In this document: piece after piece, positions 17,067-25,320 of the stretch
Layout of the letters: each line of letters opens with the position of its first letter
Position numbering within the stretch: position 1 is the stretch's first letter
Source: CAZRIP01 sp964600165
Lineage (GTDB): Bacteria; Elusimicrobiota; Elusimicrobia; UBA1565; UBA9628
Direction of reading: 5' to 3'
DNA length: 64,000 nucleotides
Assembly (NCBI GenBank): GCA_964600165.1
Contig: CAZRIP010000001.1
Span: 1-64,000 of the forward strand
Notes under the pieces: generated by a model
The model's database searches: none
The model's input: the letters and a program-made list of their open reading frames with translations, nothing else
Told to the model about the DNA's origin: nothing
Program-made: the position numbers and the translations under genes

Positions 17067-19808
17067 ATGCTGGCCGCGCTGCTCCTCTTTTTATCCTCGT
17101 CCGTCCCCGCGCGCGCCGCCTCGAGCGGCACCGCCCGTCTCGCATTGATCGAATACCCAGGCTGGGACGCGAGCTCGCAAGTCGGCGCGGCCCTCGCCCG
17201 GATGATCAAAGAGTCGGACGGCCAGCTGCTCTCCGAGCAGACCCTGCCCTGCTATTACAGCGGCGGCGATTATCGGTTTCGCATCCCGAACGCGCAGGCC
17301 GAGTTTTCCACGTCCTCGGCGATTCTCTTCGACGCCGCCGACGAGGCCGTTCTCGTCTATCCGCCTGACCCCGAGTTTGCGGCGCGACTGCGAGAGCTCG
17401 CCGCCGACCCGGCGACCTACGAGAACCGCTTCAGTCTGCGCCTTTCGTCGACGCCGGCCACGCTCAGCGAGTTCGAGACGTCGACCGGCGAAGCGATCCT
17501 CACCGCGCAGATCCATCCCGAGCAGGGCGAGAGCGCGCAGTGGCACACGACGATCACCTCCCTCTCGCGCGTGCGCTGGAAAGGGCGCGAGGAGTCCGTC
17601 CTCGTCATCACCAAGGTCTTCGGCGGCCTCGGGCGCGTGGCGACGACGGTGCGCGAGGCGAAAGCGCGCGGCGCCTACGTCGGCCTCGCGCGCGACGGCG
17701 CCTTCGGCGACGAGTTGACGGAGCTCAACGGCCCCGCGCTCGTCGACGCCTTGGCCGGGCTCGGCCTCCAGGTCTCGGGCGTCGGCGGCACCGAGCTGCG
17801 CCGCTGGCCGGAATTGGCCGCTTATCGAGAAAAGCATCCGGACGGCGTGCGGTTCATCTCGACCAATCTCGTGTACTCGAGCGCGCCGGCGACGACGGTC
17901 TTACCCGATCACGCGATCGTCGAGAACGGAGGGCTCAAGATCGCCGTCATGGCGGTGACCAATCCTTACGAGAGCAAATATTTCAAGCAGGGCGGGCTCA
18001 AGGGCGTCGAGCTCGCGGACCCGCTGCAGTCGGTCGAGGCGCGCATCGCGGACCTGCGCAAGGAAGCCGACGTCGTCGTGCTGCTCGCCGACCTCGCGGG
18101 TCCAGCCGAGGAGCGCCTGCGCCTCCACGCGTTCGGCGTCGACGCGATCTTAGGCGAGGTGCAGCGCTACCCGCCCTCTTCGCCACCGCCGGACCTGGAA
18201 GTCTCGCAGACGCAACGCGGCCCGTTCGACCCGCCGCTGCTCGTCGCGCGCCTTTACGACAGCGACCTCAACGTCGTCGAGATCGCCCTCGACGGCGCGG
18301 ACTGGCGCGTCGCGGAGCGTCATCGCCGCCTCGACGACACCGTGCCGACCGCTCCCGGCTTCCGGGAGTTCGACCCCGAGGCTTTCGGCATCAAGCTTTC
18401 GACTTCTCCGCCGCTCATCCCCGGCGCGCGCAGGCTCTACGGCGTCGATCTTTCGACGGCGTCGCACATCGACGCGACGAAGCTCTGGACGCTCGCGTCC
18501 GGCATGCTCGCCGACGAGACGAAGTCCGAGGCCGCTCTCCTGCGCGTCTGGGACCTGCGCGTCGAGCTCGACGACGACATTCCCGAAAGCGTCGCCCAAG
18601 TCTGGCTTCGCGCCGGCGACCCGGCGCTGATCTATTACGTCCGCGGCTCGCGGCTCAAGGCCTTGATCGCCGAGTCCCAAGCGCAGAAGGACCGCGAGGA
18701 CAAGGGACTTCCGATCGGCGACCAGATCCGCTACACCTTCGCCGGCCTAGACAAGGACGGCAAGCTCCACGGCGCGGCGATCGAGGGCGGCGATCTCTAC
18801 AAGATCGCCACCTCGCAGATCTTGGCCGAGGCGCTCGGGCTCTCGAGCGAGAGCGGCGCCCCGCGGCCGGTCGGCAAGAACGTAGATGAAGCCGTGCTCG
18901 AGGCCCTGCGCAAGCGACGCGATTCCTCGGACGACGCCTATCGCGATTGGATGGCCGGCCTCCCGGCGGCCGACCGCGGCTTTTGGAAAGTGAACTTCCG
19001 CGACGCCGGCCTGACGATCAACGAGACCAAGGTCGTGCGCAGCGACGCTTTCGACGGCGTGCCGAACTCGCGCATCCAGGGCTTCGACCAGCTGACCGTC
19101 GGCTACACGTTCAAGGCCGACGCCGACTATTTGCGGGGACCGTACAAATGGTCGAACACGCTCGAGTTGGAGTACGCGCGCACGCGCGTGGCGCCGCGCG
19201 GCCAGCCCGTCGTCACCAACACCACGGCCAACCGCATCATGGGCCTGACCACCGGAACGCGGCGCGCGGGCGCGATCTCGGAGAAATGGCTCGCGCAGTC
19301 CTGGGGCCCGTCGCTCGGCTTCGAGTACGACGGCCAGTTCCAAGCCGACCCCGGCCTGCGGCGCAAGAGCATCTACAGCGTCCTGCCCGGCCTTCAGTTC
19401 TACGACGGCTCGTTCATCCGCACGCTCGAGCTGTCGGGCAACATCAAGCGCGACGAGTCGCGCGAGCCGGCGAACACCCAGGCCGGTCTGCACTTCCGCG
19501 CTCTGTTCTCGAAGTCGATCGGCCAGACGTCGGTGACCGGCGCGCCGATCGACGTCCAAGGCGAGGTCTACGCGAACTACTTCTTCCTGACCCACACCGA
19601 CACGGCCCAGGACTTGCGCGTCGAGGGCGACGCGAACCTCAAGCTCAATATCCCGATCCGCAAATATCTGACGATCGCGCCGTTCGTCGACTACTACGTC
19701 TTCGAGTGGAAACTCGCTCCCGTCTGGGGCTACAGCGCCATGACGGGCGTCCAGATCGGCTTCTCCCGCCTCTGGAAGCCCCAGTACGAACCCCTGCTAG
19801 GGCTCTAA
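17067..19808 (+). CDS. Large exported protein: degenerate 5'-nucleotidase-like region plus C-terminal beta-barrel
   Basis: A 913-residue protein with a signal peptide (about 1-18). Residues about 165-370 follow the order of UshA-type 5'-nucleotidases (ARDGAFGDELTELNGPALVD, FISTNLVYSS, GLKIAVMAVTNPYESK, ADVVVLLADLAG, FGVDAILGE), but the metal-binding GNHE and GHxH motifs are replaced (GVGGTE, GEVQ), so it is probably not a phosphatase. Residues about 440-620 weakly recall the nucleotidase C-terminal domain. From about 650 to the end, alternating aromatic strands ending in GVQIGFSRLWKPQYEPLLGL look like an outer-membrane barrel. Function unknown. It is the last plus gene before a convergent hairpin. 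Confidence 0.6.
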   Translation: MLAALLLFLSSSVPARAASSGTARLALIEYPGWDASSQVGAALARMIKESDGQLLSEQTLPCYYSGGDYRFRIPNAQAEFSTSSAILFDAADEAVLVYPPDPEFAARLRELAADPATYENRFSLRLSSTPATLSEFETSTGEAILTAQIHPEQGESAQWHTTITSLSRVRWKGREESVLVITKVFGGLGRVATTVREAKARGAYVGLARDGAFGDELTELNGPALVDALAGLGLQVSGVGGTELRRWPELAAYREKHPDGVRFISTNLVYSSAPATTVLPDHAIVENGGLKIAVMAVTNPYESKYFKQGGLKGVELADPLQSVEARIADLRKEADVVVLLADLAGPAEERLRLHAFGVDAILGEVQRYPPSSPPPDLEVSQTQRGPFDPPLLVARLYDSDLNVVEIALDGADWRVAERHRRLDDTVPTAPGFREFDPEAFGIKLSTSPPLIPGARRLYGVDLSTASHIDATKLWTLASGMLADETKSEAALLRVWDLRVELDDDIPESVAQVWLRAGDPALIYYVRGSRLKALIAESQAQKDREDKGLPIGDQIRYTFAGLDKDGKLHGAAIEGGDLYKIATSQILAEALGLSSESGAPRPVGKNVDEAVLEALRKRRDSSDDAYRDWMAGLPAADRGFWKVNFRDAGLTINETKVVRSDAFDGVPNSRIQGFDQLTVGYTFKADADYLRGPYKWSNTLELEYARTRVAPRGQPVVTNTTANRIMGLTTGTRRAGAISEKWLAQSWGPSLGFEYDGQFQADPGLRRKSIYSVLPGLQFYDGSFIRTLELSGNIKRDESREPANTQAGLHFRALFSKSIGQTSVTGAPIDVQGEVYANYFFLTHTDTAQDLRVEGDANLKLNIPIRKYLTIAPFVDYYVFEWKLAPVWGYSAMTGVQIGFSRLWKPQYEPLLGL

Positions 19809-19813
19809 ACGAT

Positions 19814-20344
19814 TCACAGCGGTGCCTGGCACCGCTGTTGACTTACCACCTCGTAGCGCGAGCCTTTGGGCGAGAGCGTGCTTTTGACGAGGGCGATCGC
19901 GTCGGCGGGGAAGACGATGGGCTCGAACTCGTAGGACGCGAGCAGGCGGGTGAGAACGCCCAGGCCGCGCAGGCTCCTTTGCCGGCCGAGGGTCACATGG
20001 GCCTTGAACTTCTCTTCCCCCCCGAGCTCCTTCGCCATTTCGGCGAGTTCCGGCGCGCCCTTGGTCAGCCCGAGATAAAGCGTCTTCGGATTCTTCATTC
20101 CGCCGAACGCGCCGACGCAGGAGAGCTCGATCGTAAAAGGCGGCCGGCGCGCGACCCGCGCCAGCGCCTCTTTGAGCGCCGGGAGCTCCGTCTCGGGCCG
20201 CTCGCCGTAGAAGCGCAGCGTCACGTGCAGATTCTCGCGCTCGACCCACTTGTAATCGGCGCCGGTCGCCTCCAGCGCGTCCAGCACGCGCGCGACCTTC
20301 GCGCGCGCGGCGTCCTCGAGCATGACGGCGGCAAAAAGTCGCAA
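19814..20344 (-). CDS. thpR: RNA 2',3'-cyclic phosphodiesterase (ThpR/LigT family)
   Basis: A member of the 2H phosphoesterase superfamily, which opens RNA 2',3'-cyclic phosphates and can join 2'-5' linkages in vitro. Both HxTx motifs are present: HVTL at residues 40-43 and 116-119. The TTG at 20344 is chosen because it gives the standard family start (M)RLFAAV and 176 residues; no ATG is available before that conserved strand. The last eight codons fall within the palindrome at 19816-19838, so the C-terminus (QQRCQAPL) is encoded by a repeat-like hairpin. Confidence 0.85.
   Translation of the reverse strand: MRLFAAVMLEDAARAKVARVLDALEATGADYKWVERENLHVTLRFYGERPETELPALKEALARVARRPPFTIELSCVGAFGGMKNPKTLYLGLTKGAPELAEMAKELGGEEKFKAHVTLGRQRSLRGLGVLTRLLASYEFEPIVFPADAIALVKSTLSPKGSRYEVVSQQRCQAPL
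19816..19838. repeat. Perfect 23-nt palindrome at convergent gene ends
   Basis: Arms of 11 bp (ACAGCGGTGCC / GGCACCGCTGT) around one base. It sits between the convergent ends of the nucleotidase-like gene and thpR and encodes the thpR C-terminus. It could act as a bidirectional terminator or be a REP-like element. Confidence 0.6.
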
Positions 20345-20345
20345 C

Positions 20346-20374
20346 TTGATTCCCCGAAACCCGAGCCCTATAAT
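20346..20374 (+). promoter_or_regulatory. Sigma70-type promoter for a leaderless mRNA
   Basis: TTGATT (20346-20351) and TATAAT (20369-20374) are separated by exactly 17 nt. The -10 box ends 6 nt before the ATG at 20381, so transcription should begin at or next to the start codon. It is the clearest leaderless promoter in the window. Confidence 0.75.
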
Positions 20375-20380
20375 ACCACC

Positions 20381-21028
20381 ATGAAGCGCCCGACGAACAG
20401 CGACGCGCGGCGCCCGCTCTGCGCCTCGGAGATCTTTCCCGACCCGCAGCGGATTCCCGCGCGCGCCTACGACAGCGCCGGCTGGGACCGCTTCTTGAAG
20501 ACCCATCCGGCGACGCCCGCGCTGGTCTATGCGCCGCTCGGCTGCTGGTGGCTTTGGCAGTCCTACCGCGCGCCGGGCTTCGTCGGCTCGACGTGGGTGC
20601 TGTACGTGAGCGGCCTCTTCCTTTGGACGCTGCTCGAGTACGGCATCCACCGCGGGCTGCTGCATTTCGCCGACGTCAACGCGCTCTGGAACATGGACCT
20701 GGCGCGCATCCACGCGCGCCACCACGAGCACCCCGAGGACGTCTCCCAAGTGATCATCAGCCCGGTGCAGACCTTGCCGCTGGCGGGCGTCCTCTATCTC
20801 ATCTTGCGCGTCTTCCTCAACGCGCCGCGCGCGGGCGGCGTGCTCGCGGGCATCACGACGGGCTATCTGTGCTACGAAAGCTTCCACTACGCGTTTCACG
20901 CGCCCGAGTCCCTGTCTTGGAAGTGGCTCAACGCGCTGCGCAAGTACCACGCGCGCCACCACTTCGAGACGCCGGACGGCCGCTTCGGCGTGACGAGCCC
21001 GCTCTGGGACCTGGCGTTCGGCGCTTGA
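20381..21028 (+). CDS. Fatty acid hydroxylase/sterol desaturase-family membrane protein
   Basis: A 215-residue membrane protein with the histidine clusters of di-iron fatty acid hydroxylases: H90 and H95 (EYGIHRGLLH), H111, H114 and H115 (IHARHHEHPED), H169 and H173 (ESFHYAFH), H190, H193 and H194 (YHARHHFETPDGRFGVTSP). Four hydrophobic segments (about 48-62, 70-88, 132-146 and 152-166) place the metal site at the cytoplasmic face. Related enzymes hydroxylate fatty acyl chains of membrane lipids; the substrate cannot be read from the sequence. The start follows a strong leaderless promoter. The stop overlaps dtd in TTGA. Confidence 0.85.
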   Translation: MKRPTNSDARRPLCASEIFPDPQRIPARAYDSAGWDRFLKTHPATPALVYAPLGCWWLWQSYRAPGFVGSTWVLYVSGLFLWTLLEYGIHRGLLHFADVNALWNMDLARIHARHHEHPEDVSQVIISPVQTLPLAGVLYLILRVFLNAPRAGGVLAGITTGYLCYESFHYAFHAPESLSWKWLNALRKYHARHHFETPDGRFGVTSPLWDLAFGA

Positions 21029-21471
21029 GAGCCCTCGTCCAGCGCGTCGACCGCGCCGCCGTCCGCCTCCCGTCCGGGGAAAGCCGCGCGATCGGGCGCG
21101 GGCTGTTGATCCTGCTCGGCGTCGGCCACGGCGACGACGAGGCCGCGGCCAAGAAGCTCGCCGAGAAATGCGTCCATCTGCGGATCTTCCCGAACGCGGA
21201 CGGGAAGTTCGACAGATCTCTTTTAGAGGAAGCCGGCGAGGCGCTCGTGATCTCGCAGTTCACGCTCTACGGCGAGGCCAAGGGCGGGCGGCGCCCCGAT
21301 TTCACCGCCGCCGCGCGCCCCGAGCTCGCCGCGCCGCTCTGCGAGGGCTTCGCGCGCGCGCTCGAGGCCCTCGGCGTCCCCGTCAAGCGCGGCGAGTTCG
21401 GCGCCCACATGAAGATCGAGTCCGTCAACGACGGGCCGGTCACCCTCTGGCTCGACACCGAGCGGCTCTGA
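21025..21471 (+). CDS. dtd: D-aminoacyl-tRNA deacylase
   Basis: Proofreading enzyme that hydrolyses D-aminoacyl-tRNAs (and Gly-tRNA-Ala). At 148 residues it has the standard length and both active-site motifs: SQFTLYG and the NxGPVT element (NDGPVTLWLD). The start is TTG at 21025, overlapping the TGA of the upstream hydroxylase gene in the sequence TTGA; it gives the canonical (M)RALVQRV N-terminus. Translation therefore probably depends on termination of the upstream gene. No promoter is needed between the two genes. Confidence 0.93.
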   Translation: MRALVQRVDRAAVRLPSGESRAIGRGLLILLGVGHGDDEAAAKKLAEKCVHLRIFPNADGKFDRSLLEEAGEALVISQFTLYGEAKGGRRPDFTAAARPELAAPLCEGFARALEALGVPVKRGEFGAHMKIESVNDGPVTLWLDTERL

Positions 21472-21505
21472 CCGCTCCGCGTACCCCGAAGACCTATTGA
21501 GCCCG

Positions 21506-21524
21506 GTCAACGACCCCCGTTGAC
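21506..21524. repeat. Hairpin downstream of dtd
   Basis: GTCAACG and CGTTGAC (7 bp) flank ACCCC. It is 34 nt past the dtd stop with no T-run. The following GACGCGTCTC also occurs at 29492-29501, hinting at a dispersed intergenic motif. Confidence 0.35.
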
Positions 21525-21585
21525 GCGTCTCATCGTCGGAAAGGCGGGTTTGCGCTACCCTATACCCGCCGAGAAGGAAACGACT

Positions 21586-22134
21586 ATGAACCTCAAAAAA
21601 GACATCTGGCTGATCCTCGCCGCGCTGGCGCTGCTCGGCATGATCATCCTCCCGAAAACCGCTTATTCCGCCGTGCGCGAGATTCCCGCGATCGCCGACC
21701 TGCCCGCGATGAACGTCTCGATCTCCGTCTTCAAGATCTCGGAGCCGCTGCTCCCCGCGAGCCTGCCGACCCGCCCGATCGCGATCCCGTCGATCGGCGG
21801 CCCGATGACGCGCCTTCCTTCGCCCGCGACTGGCATCCCGACCCTGCCCGGCGCCGTGATCCGCGTCGCGACCGCTCAGCTCGAGCCCGCCCGCGCGCAG
21901 GTCTCCGTGTTCGCCGCGGCGCAGAAGGCCTTCGCGGCCTCGGCCGGCGAGACGCAGACGTCCTCGACCAAGCTCAACGCCGCTTTCGACCGCAGCAAGG
22001 CCGACGCCGAGAAGGCCGAAGCCGGTGACGAGACGCCCGTGGTGCAGCTCCCGAAGCGCAAGAAGCGCCGGGAGCAGGCGCAGCTGACGCTGCCCGAGTA
22101 CGATCTTCTCACGGAGATCGGCGTGCCGCGCTAA
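21586..22134 (+). CDS. Small exported or membrane-anchored protein, unknown
   Basis: No family recognised. The ATG at 21586 has an AAGGAA ribosome-binding site. Residues 1-28 form one hydrophobic segment that may be an uncleaved anchor or signal peptide. The middle (about 30-105) is Pro/Ile/Ala-rich, and the C-terminus has a basic patch (LPKRKKRREQ) followed by the hydrophobic-acidic ending LTLPEYDLLTEIGVPR. The 182-residue frame is closed by a textbook terminator 26 nt downstream, so it is a stand-alone transcript. Confidence 0.6.
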   Translation: MNLKKDIWLILAALALLGMIILPKTAYSAVREIPAIADLPAMNVSISVFKISEPLLPASLPTRPIAIPSIGGPMTRLPSPATGIPTLPGAVIRVATAQLEPARAQVSVFAAAQKAFAASAGETQTSSTKLNAAFDRSKADAEKAEAGDETPVVQLPKRKKRREQAQLTLPEYDLLTEIGVPR

Positions 22135-22159
22135 GCGCTCGCGACAACGAGGACGAAGA

Positions 22160-22190
22160 AAGGCCCCCGCGAAGGGGGCCTTTTCTTTTT
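22160..22190 (+). terminator. Rho-independent terminator
   Basis: A 9-bp stem (AAGGCCCCC at 22160-22168 with GGGGGCCTT at 22174-22182) around GCGAA is followed by a T-rich tract to 22190. It terminates the small exported protein gene. Confidence 0.9.
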
Positions 22191-22200
22191 TATAAAAGAT

Positions 22201-22213
22201 GGGGTCAGACCCC
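22201..22213. repeat. GGGGTCAGACCCC palindromic motif
   Basis: A 13-nt near-perfect palindrome lies between a terminator and the end of the barrel-like gene. A variant, GGGGCCTGACCCC, is at 59226-59238, and a truncated form (GGGGTCAGAC) at 29489-29498. All are intergenic, as expected for a REP-like element. Confidence 0.5.
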
Positions 22214-22680
22214 TATTTGAGCGCGAAGTACCAGCGGGCGCCGAAGCTGCCGTCGACGCGCACGCGCGTGGGCGCGGGCGTGACGCGAAACGTCGGGCCG
22301 AGCTCGAGGAAGAGCTCGACGGGGTGCTTGAGATGCGGCCAGTACGACAAGCCGCCGAGCGTCCTGATGCCGAAATCGGACGGCGTTTGGGACTCGAACC
22401 GTCCGCCGACCGAAACGTAGGCGCCCAAGCGCCCGTGCGCGGGCTGGGGCAGCAGCTCCCAGGCATGCAGCGAGTAATCGGCCCACAAGACGAGCGTGTC
22501 GCTGACGCCCAAGCCGAAGTCGACGGCGTCGCGGTCATTGAAGAAATATTTGGCGACAGCTCCGGTCGGATCGCCCAAAACGGCGCCCACGCCGAGCTGG
22601 CCAGCCTGCTGCGCGGCCGCGGGAACGCTAAGAAGCAGAGCGGCCGTCAACAGCGTCAACGCCGGGATCGTCAAGCGCAT
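22213..22680 (-). CDS. Small outer-membrane beta-barrel-like protein
   Basis: A 155-residue protein with a signal peptide (about 1-23, ending SVPAAAQ) and alternating strands typical of small barrels (QLGVGAVLGDPTGAVAKYFF, VELFLELGPTFRVTP, ending GSFGARWYFALK). It may belong to the broad OmpW/porin-like group, but the family is not certain. The ATG at 22680 has a near-perfect AAGGAGG 5 nt upstream even though this start lies 53 nt inside the 3' end of the kinase gene, so the overlap is probably real and the two genes are coupled. Confidence 0.7.
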   Translation of the reverse strand: MRLTIPALTLLTAALLLSVPAAAQQAGQLGVGAVLGDPTGAVAKYFFNDRDAVDFGLGVSDTLVLWADYSLHAWELLPQPAHGRLGAYVSVGGRFESQTPSDFGIRTLGGLSYWPHLKHPVELFLELGPTFRVTPAPTRVRVDGSFGARWYFALK

Positions 22681-24169
22681 AGTCCTCCTTCCAGACGGGG
22701 AGCGTAAACGAGAACGTCGAGCCCTTGCCGGGCTCGCTGTCGACCTCGAGGCGGCTGTCGTGGGCCTCGACGATCCTCTTGGCTAAAGACAAGCCGACGC
22801 CGAAGCCCTTGGCCGCGCTCTTTCCCTGCTCGGTGCGGAAATATCCGGAGAAGATGCGCTCGAGGTCGTCGCGGTTGATGCCGATGCCCGTGTCGGCGAC
22901 CGAGACGCGCAGCCGGCCGGCGTCCTTGGCGTCCGGGGCCAGGCGCACGACGACGCGGCCGTTCTCGGGGGTGTATTTGATCGCGTTGCCGATCAAGTTA
23001 GTCGCCACGAGCGAGAGCGCCTCGGGGTCGGCGCGCACCTCGACCGGCGTCTCGGGGAACTCGAGCGCGATCGTGATGTTTTTTCGCAGCGCGAGAATAT
23101 CCAGGCGCTGCCCGGCCTGCTGCATGACCTCGCGCACGGTGGCGCGGCGCAGGCTCACGGCGAACTTGCCGGACTCCAGGCGGCCCATGTTGAGCAGGTT
23201 GTTCGACGCGATGTGCAGCGCGCGGATGTTGGCCTTGAGCATCTCGTAATAGGTCTGGCGCTTGGCCGCCAGCGTCTCTTGGCCCTCGGTCTCTTCCAAA
23301 AGAAGGGACACGCCGTTGATGATCGACAGCGCGTTGTTGAACTCGTGCGAGACCAGCGAGACGAGCTGGCCCTTGAACTGGGCGAGCTCGTGCTCCTTCA
23401 AGAACTGCTCGTTGAGCCGGCGCGTCAGCTGCCCCAACGAGGAGTAGAGGCTCTGCAGCTCGGGCCCGCTCGGCGGCGGCGGCAGCGACCACTCGCGGCC
23501 GAGCTGCCAGCGGCGGGCGTATTCCTCGAGCAGGCTGATCGGGCCGATCACGTACCACGAGGCGTAGACGGCGAGCAGCCCGCCGACGAGAAAGCCCGTG
23601 GCGAGCGTCAGATAGAACGTCGCGCGCGCCGCCTGCCGCGCGGCGCGGCGGCGCTCCTGCAGCCGCTTGAAATTCTCGTCGCGCATCTGGATCAAGAGCG
23701 CGACGACGTCGTACAAGGAGCGGTGATCGGCGCCGACGCGCACGGCGTTGGCGAGCGAGAGCCGCCCCTGGTCCTTGCGCGAGATCCAGCGCTCCTCTTG
23801 CGCGAGGTAATCGGCGATCTGGCCGTCGAGCTCCCGCCAGATGCTCTCCTCGCGCGCGCCGGACATGTGATGCGTGAGCTCCTCTTGGTCGATCGAGACC
23901 TCATGGATCACGCGCCGGCGCTCCTTGGCCCAGGACGGGTTGCCGGTCAAGAGGTACTGGCCCGTCAAAAGCTCGACGTGGCGCAGCTGGTCGCCCAGGC
24001 GCGGCAGGCGGCTCAATACGGCCAAGTCGTTCTCGAAGGCGGCTTCCAGGTCCGACTGCGCGCGCTCGACGGCGCGGTAAGAGAGCGCGACGACGACCGT
24101 GTAGGCGGCCAGACAAAGCAGGACGATCGTCAGCTGCGAGCGCAGGCGCAGGTGGCGCAGGCCCTTCAT
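22628..24169 (-). CDS. Membrane sensor histidine kinase
   Basis: A 513-residue kinase: a membrane segment at about 12-30, a four-helix-bundle-like sensor region (about 35-180), a second segment (about 185-205), a short HAMP-like linker, HisKA with the phospho-acceptor near H275 in SHEFNNALS, and HATPase with NLIGNAIKYTPENG, ADTGIGI and GFGVGLSLAKRIVEAH. The H-box has ExxN after the histidine, compatible with phosphatase activity, but lacks the usual proline. No receiver gene adjoins it. The ATG at 24169 overlaps the TPR lipoprotein stop (ATGA), so the two probably function together. Confidence 0.9.
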   Translation of the reverse strand: MKGLRHLRLRSQLTIVLLCLAAYTVVVALSYRAVERAQSDLEAAFENDLAVLSRLPRLGDQLRHVELLTGQYLLTGNPSWAKERRRVIHEVSIDQEELTHHMSGAREESIWRELDGQIADYLAQEERWISRKDQGRLSLANAVRVGADHRSLYDVVALLIQMRDENFKRLQERRRAARQAARATFYLTLATGFLVGGLLAVYASWYVIGPISLLEEYARRWQLGREWSLPPPPSGPELQSLYSSLGQLTRRLNEQFLKEHELAQFKGQLVSLVSHEFNNALSIINGVSLLLEETEGQETLAAKRQTYYEMLKANIRALHIASNNLLNMGRLESGKFAVSLRRATVREVMQQAGQRLDILALRKNITIALEFPETPVEVRADPEALSLVATNLIGNAIKYTPENGRVVVRLAPDAKDAGRLRVSVADTGIGINRDDLERIFSGYFRTEQGKSAAKGFGVGLSLAKRIVEAHDSRLEVDSEPGKGSTFSFTLPVWKEDYALDDPGVDAVDGRSAS

Positions 24170-24795
24170 TTCGCCTCGGCCTCCCGCGGCCGCTCTTGAC
24201 GCTTGCGCGCGACGAGCTCGTCGTAGTCTTTCTGCGCCTGCTGGTAGGGCCGGCCGCCGAGCTTCTTGGCGGCCGCCACGGCGCGCTGGTAATAGGCCTC
24301 GGCGTCCTCGTAGCGGCGCTGGCTCTCGAGAAACAGCGCCAGGCCGCTCAAGTGCTCGAGCAGCTCCTCGGGCGGCGCGCCGGGCCGCTGCGAGAGCTCG
24401 ACGGCGCGGCGATAGCGTGACTCGGCTTCCGCGTTCTTGCCTTCGAGCGAGAGCACGCCCGCCAGGTCGTAAGCGGTCGCCGACGCCGCGCGCGCGTCGT
24501 GCTCCTTCTCGAAGTAAGCGAGCGCCTCGCCGTAAAGCCCCTCGGCGCGCGCCGAGCGGCCTTGCAGCACCTGGAGCCCGGCCAAAAAGCCGGCCGCCTC
24601 GCCGGCCGCGGCGGGATCGCTCCCGCGCGCGGCGGCGTCGAGGGCGGCCCGGCCGCGGCTCTCGGCCTCGGCGTAGCGGCCCTGGCGAAACGCCAGCTCC
24701 GCCCGGCCGAGCTCTCCGCTAGGAAACGAGGCGCAAGCCGAGAGGCCCAGCAGACCGAGCAGACAAGACAGCGCGGTCCGCCGGGAGCGGCTCAA
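24166..24795 (-). CDS. TPR-repeat lipoprotein
   Basis: The start is a TTG at 24795 overlapping the stop of the histone-like gene (TTGA). It gives 209 residues beginning (M)SRSRRTALSCLLGLLGLSAC, a lipoprotein signal with lipobox LSAC (cysteine 20). The remainder is four to five tetratricopeptide units (AELAFRQGRYAEAESRGRAA, ARAEGLYGEALAYFEKEHDA, KNAEAESRYRRAVELSQR, RYEDAEAYYQRAVAAAKKLG), a protein-binding scaffold likely in the periplasm. Overlap with the kinase gene by ATGA suggests it may feed the sensor. No ATG lies between the frame entry and the lipobox. Confidence 0.82.
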   Translation of the reverse strand: MSRSRRTALSCLLGLLGLSACASFPSGELGRAELAFRQGRYAEAESRGRAALDAAARGSDPAAAGEAAGFLAGLQVLQGRSARAEGLYGEALAYFEKEHDARAASATAYDLAGVLSLEGKNAEAESRYRRAVELSQRPGAPPEELLEHLSGLALFLESQRRYEDAEAYYQRAVAAAKKLGGRPYQQAQKDYDELVARKRQERPREAEAK

Positions 24796-24986
24796 TGAAC
24801 GATGAAGTCGTAAGACCGGACGGTCTTGCGGCCGTTGGCCTTGGCGCGCTTGGCCGCCTGATCGATGAGCCAGTGAGCCCATGCGTTGAGCCCCTCGAGG
24901 GCGTCTCCGGCCGTGTTGCACTTGTACCCCTTCAACGCGGCCTTGACTTTGCTGCCGACCAGAAGCATCTCGCCTTTCTTCGCCAT
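24792..24986 (-). CDS. Bacterial histone-fold protein (single-fold, DUF1931-like)
   Basis: A 64-residue basic protein that fits one histone fold: helix, long central helix (about 28-50), then the loop and short helix ANGRKTVRSYDF, which matches the RKTV/I-x-x-D signature of archaeal and bacterial histones. About a dozen Lys/Arg residues are present. Such proteins dimerise and bind or bend DNA in Bdellovibrio and relatives. A strong GAGGTGAT ribosome-binding site lies 5 nt before the ATG, so high expression is plausible. The upstream 60 nt contain the direct repeat TGATATCAC twice. The TPR lipoprotein start overlaps its stop. Confidence 0.75.
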   Translation of the reverse strand: MAKKGEMLLVGSKVKAALKGYKCNTAGDALEGLNAWAHWLIDQAAKRAKANGRKTVRSYDFIVH

Positions 24987-25050
24987 GATATCACCTCGCG
25001 ACGGGATAACGAAATCGCGACGATGATATCACAAAAAGCGCGCGCGCTGC

Positions 25051-25236
25051 CTAGCGAGGATAGCGGCGGACGAAGCGGACGGGCTGGGACTTGGGCGTCT
25101 TGTGCAGCAAGTACGCCGCGATCGCGAGCGAGACGAAGCCCGATATGAAGAGCAGCAGGGCGCACGAGTCCGCCCCCGCCCCCAGCGGCGAAACCTGCCC
25201 CGACGACGTGATCCCGATGAGCATCAGCGCGTTCAT
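25051..25236 (-). CDS. Small membrane protein, unknown
   Basis: A 61-residue frame with one hydrophobic segment (about residues 25-45) and a basic tail (HKTPKSQPVRFVRRYPR) that would stay in the cytoplasm. A modest GAGG ribosome-binding site and a TACAAG box lie just upstream. It follows the sigma factor gene on the same strand by 84 nt. No family is recognised, and its reality rests mainly on a sensible membrane topology and low overlap with other genes. Confidence 0.45.
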   Translation of the reverse strand: MNALMLIGITSSGQVSPLGAGADSCALLLFISGFVSLAIAAYLLHKTPKSQPVRFVRRYPR

Positions 25237-25320
25237 GGTGTCTTGTACCTCGGCGTTTGAGTGTGCTGCGTCTCGACGGCAGGGTAGCCCCGGGCTGTTA
25301 CGAATTCATTACGCCTCGTG

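Noticed and set aside
22628..22680. 53-nt same-strand overlap between the kinase and barrel genes, suspected to be an annotation error
   Set aside because: The barrel gene has a near-perfect ribosome-binding site and a signal peptide at that start, and the kinase frame continues with no stop before 22628.
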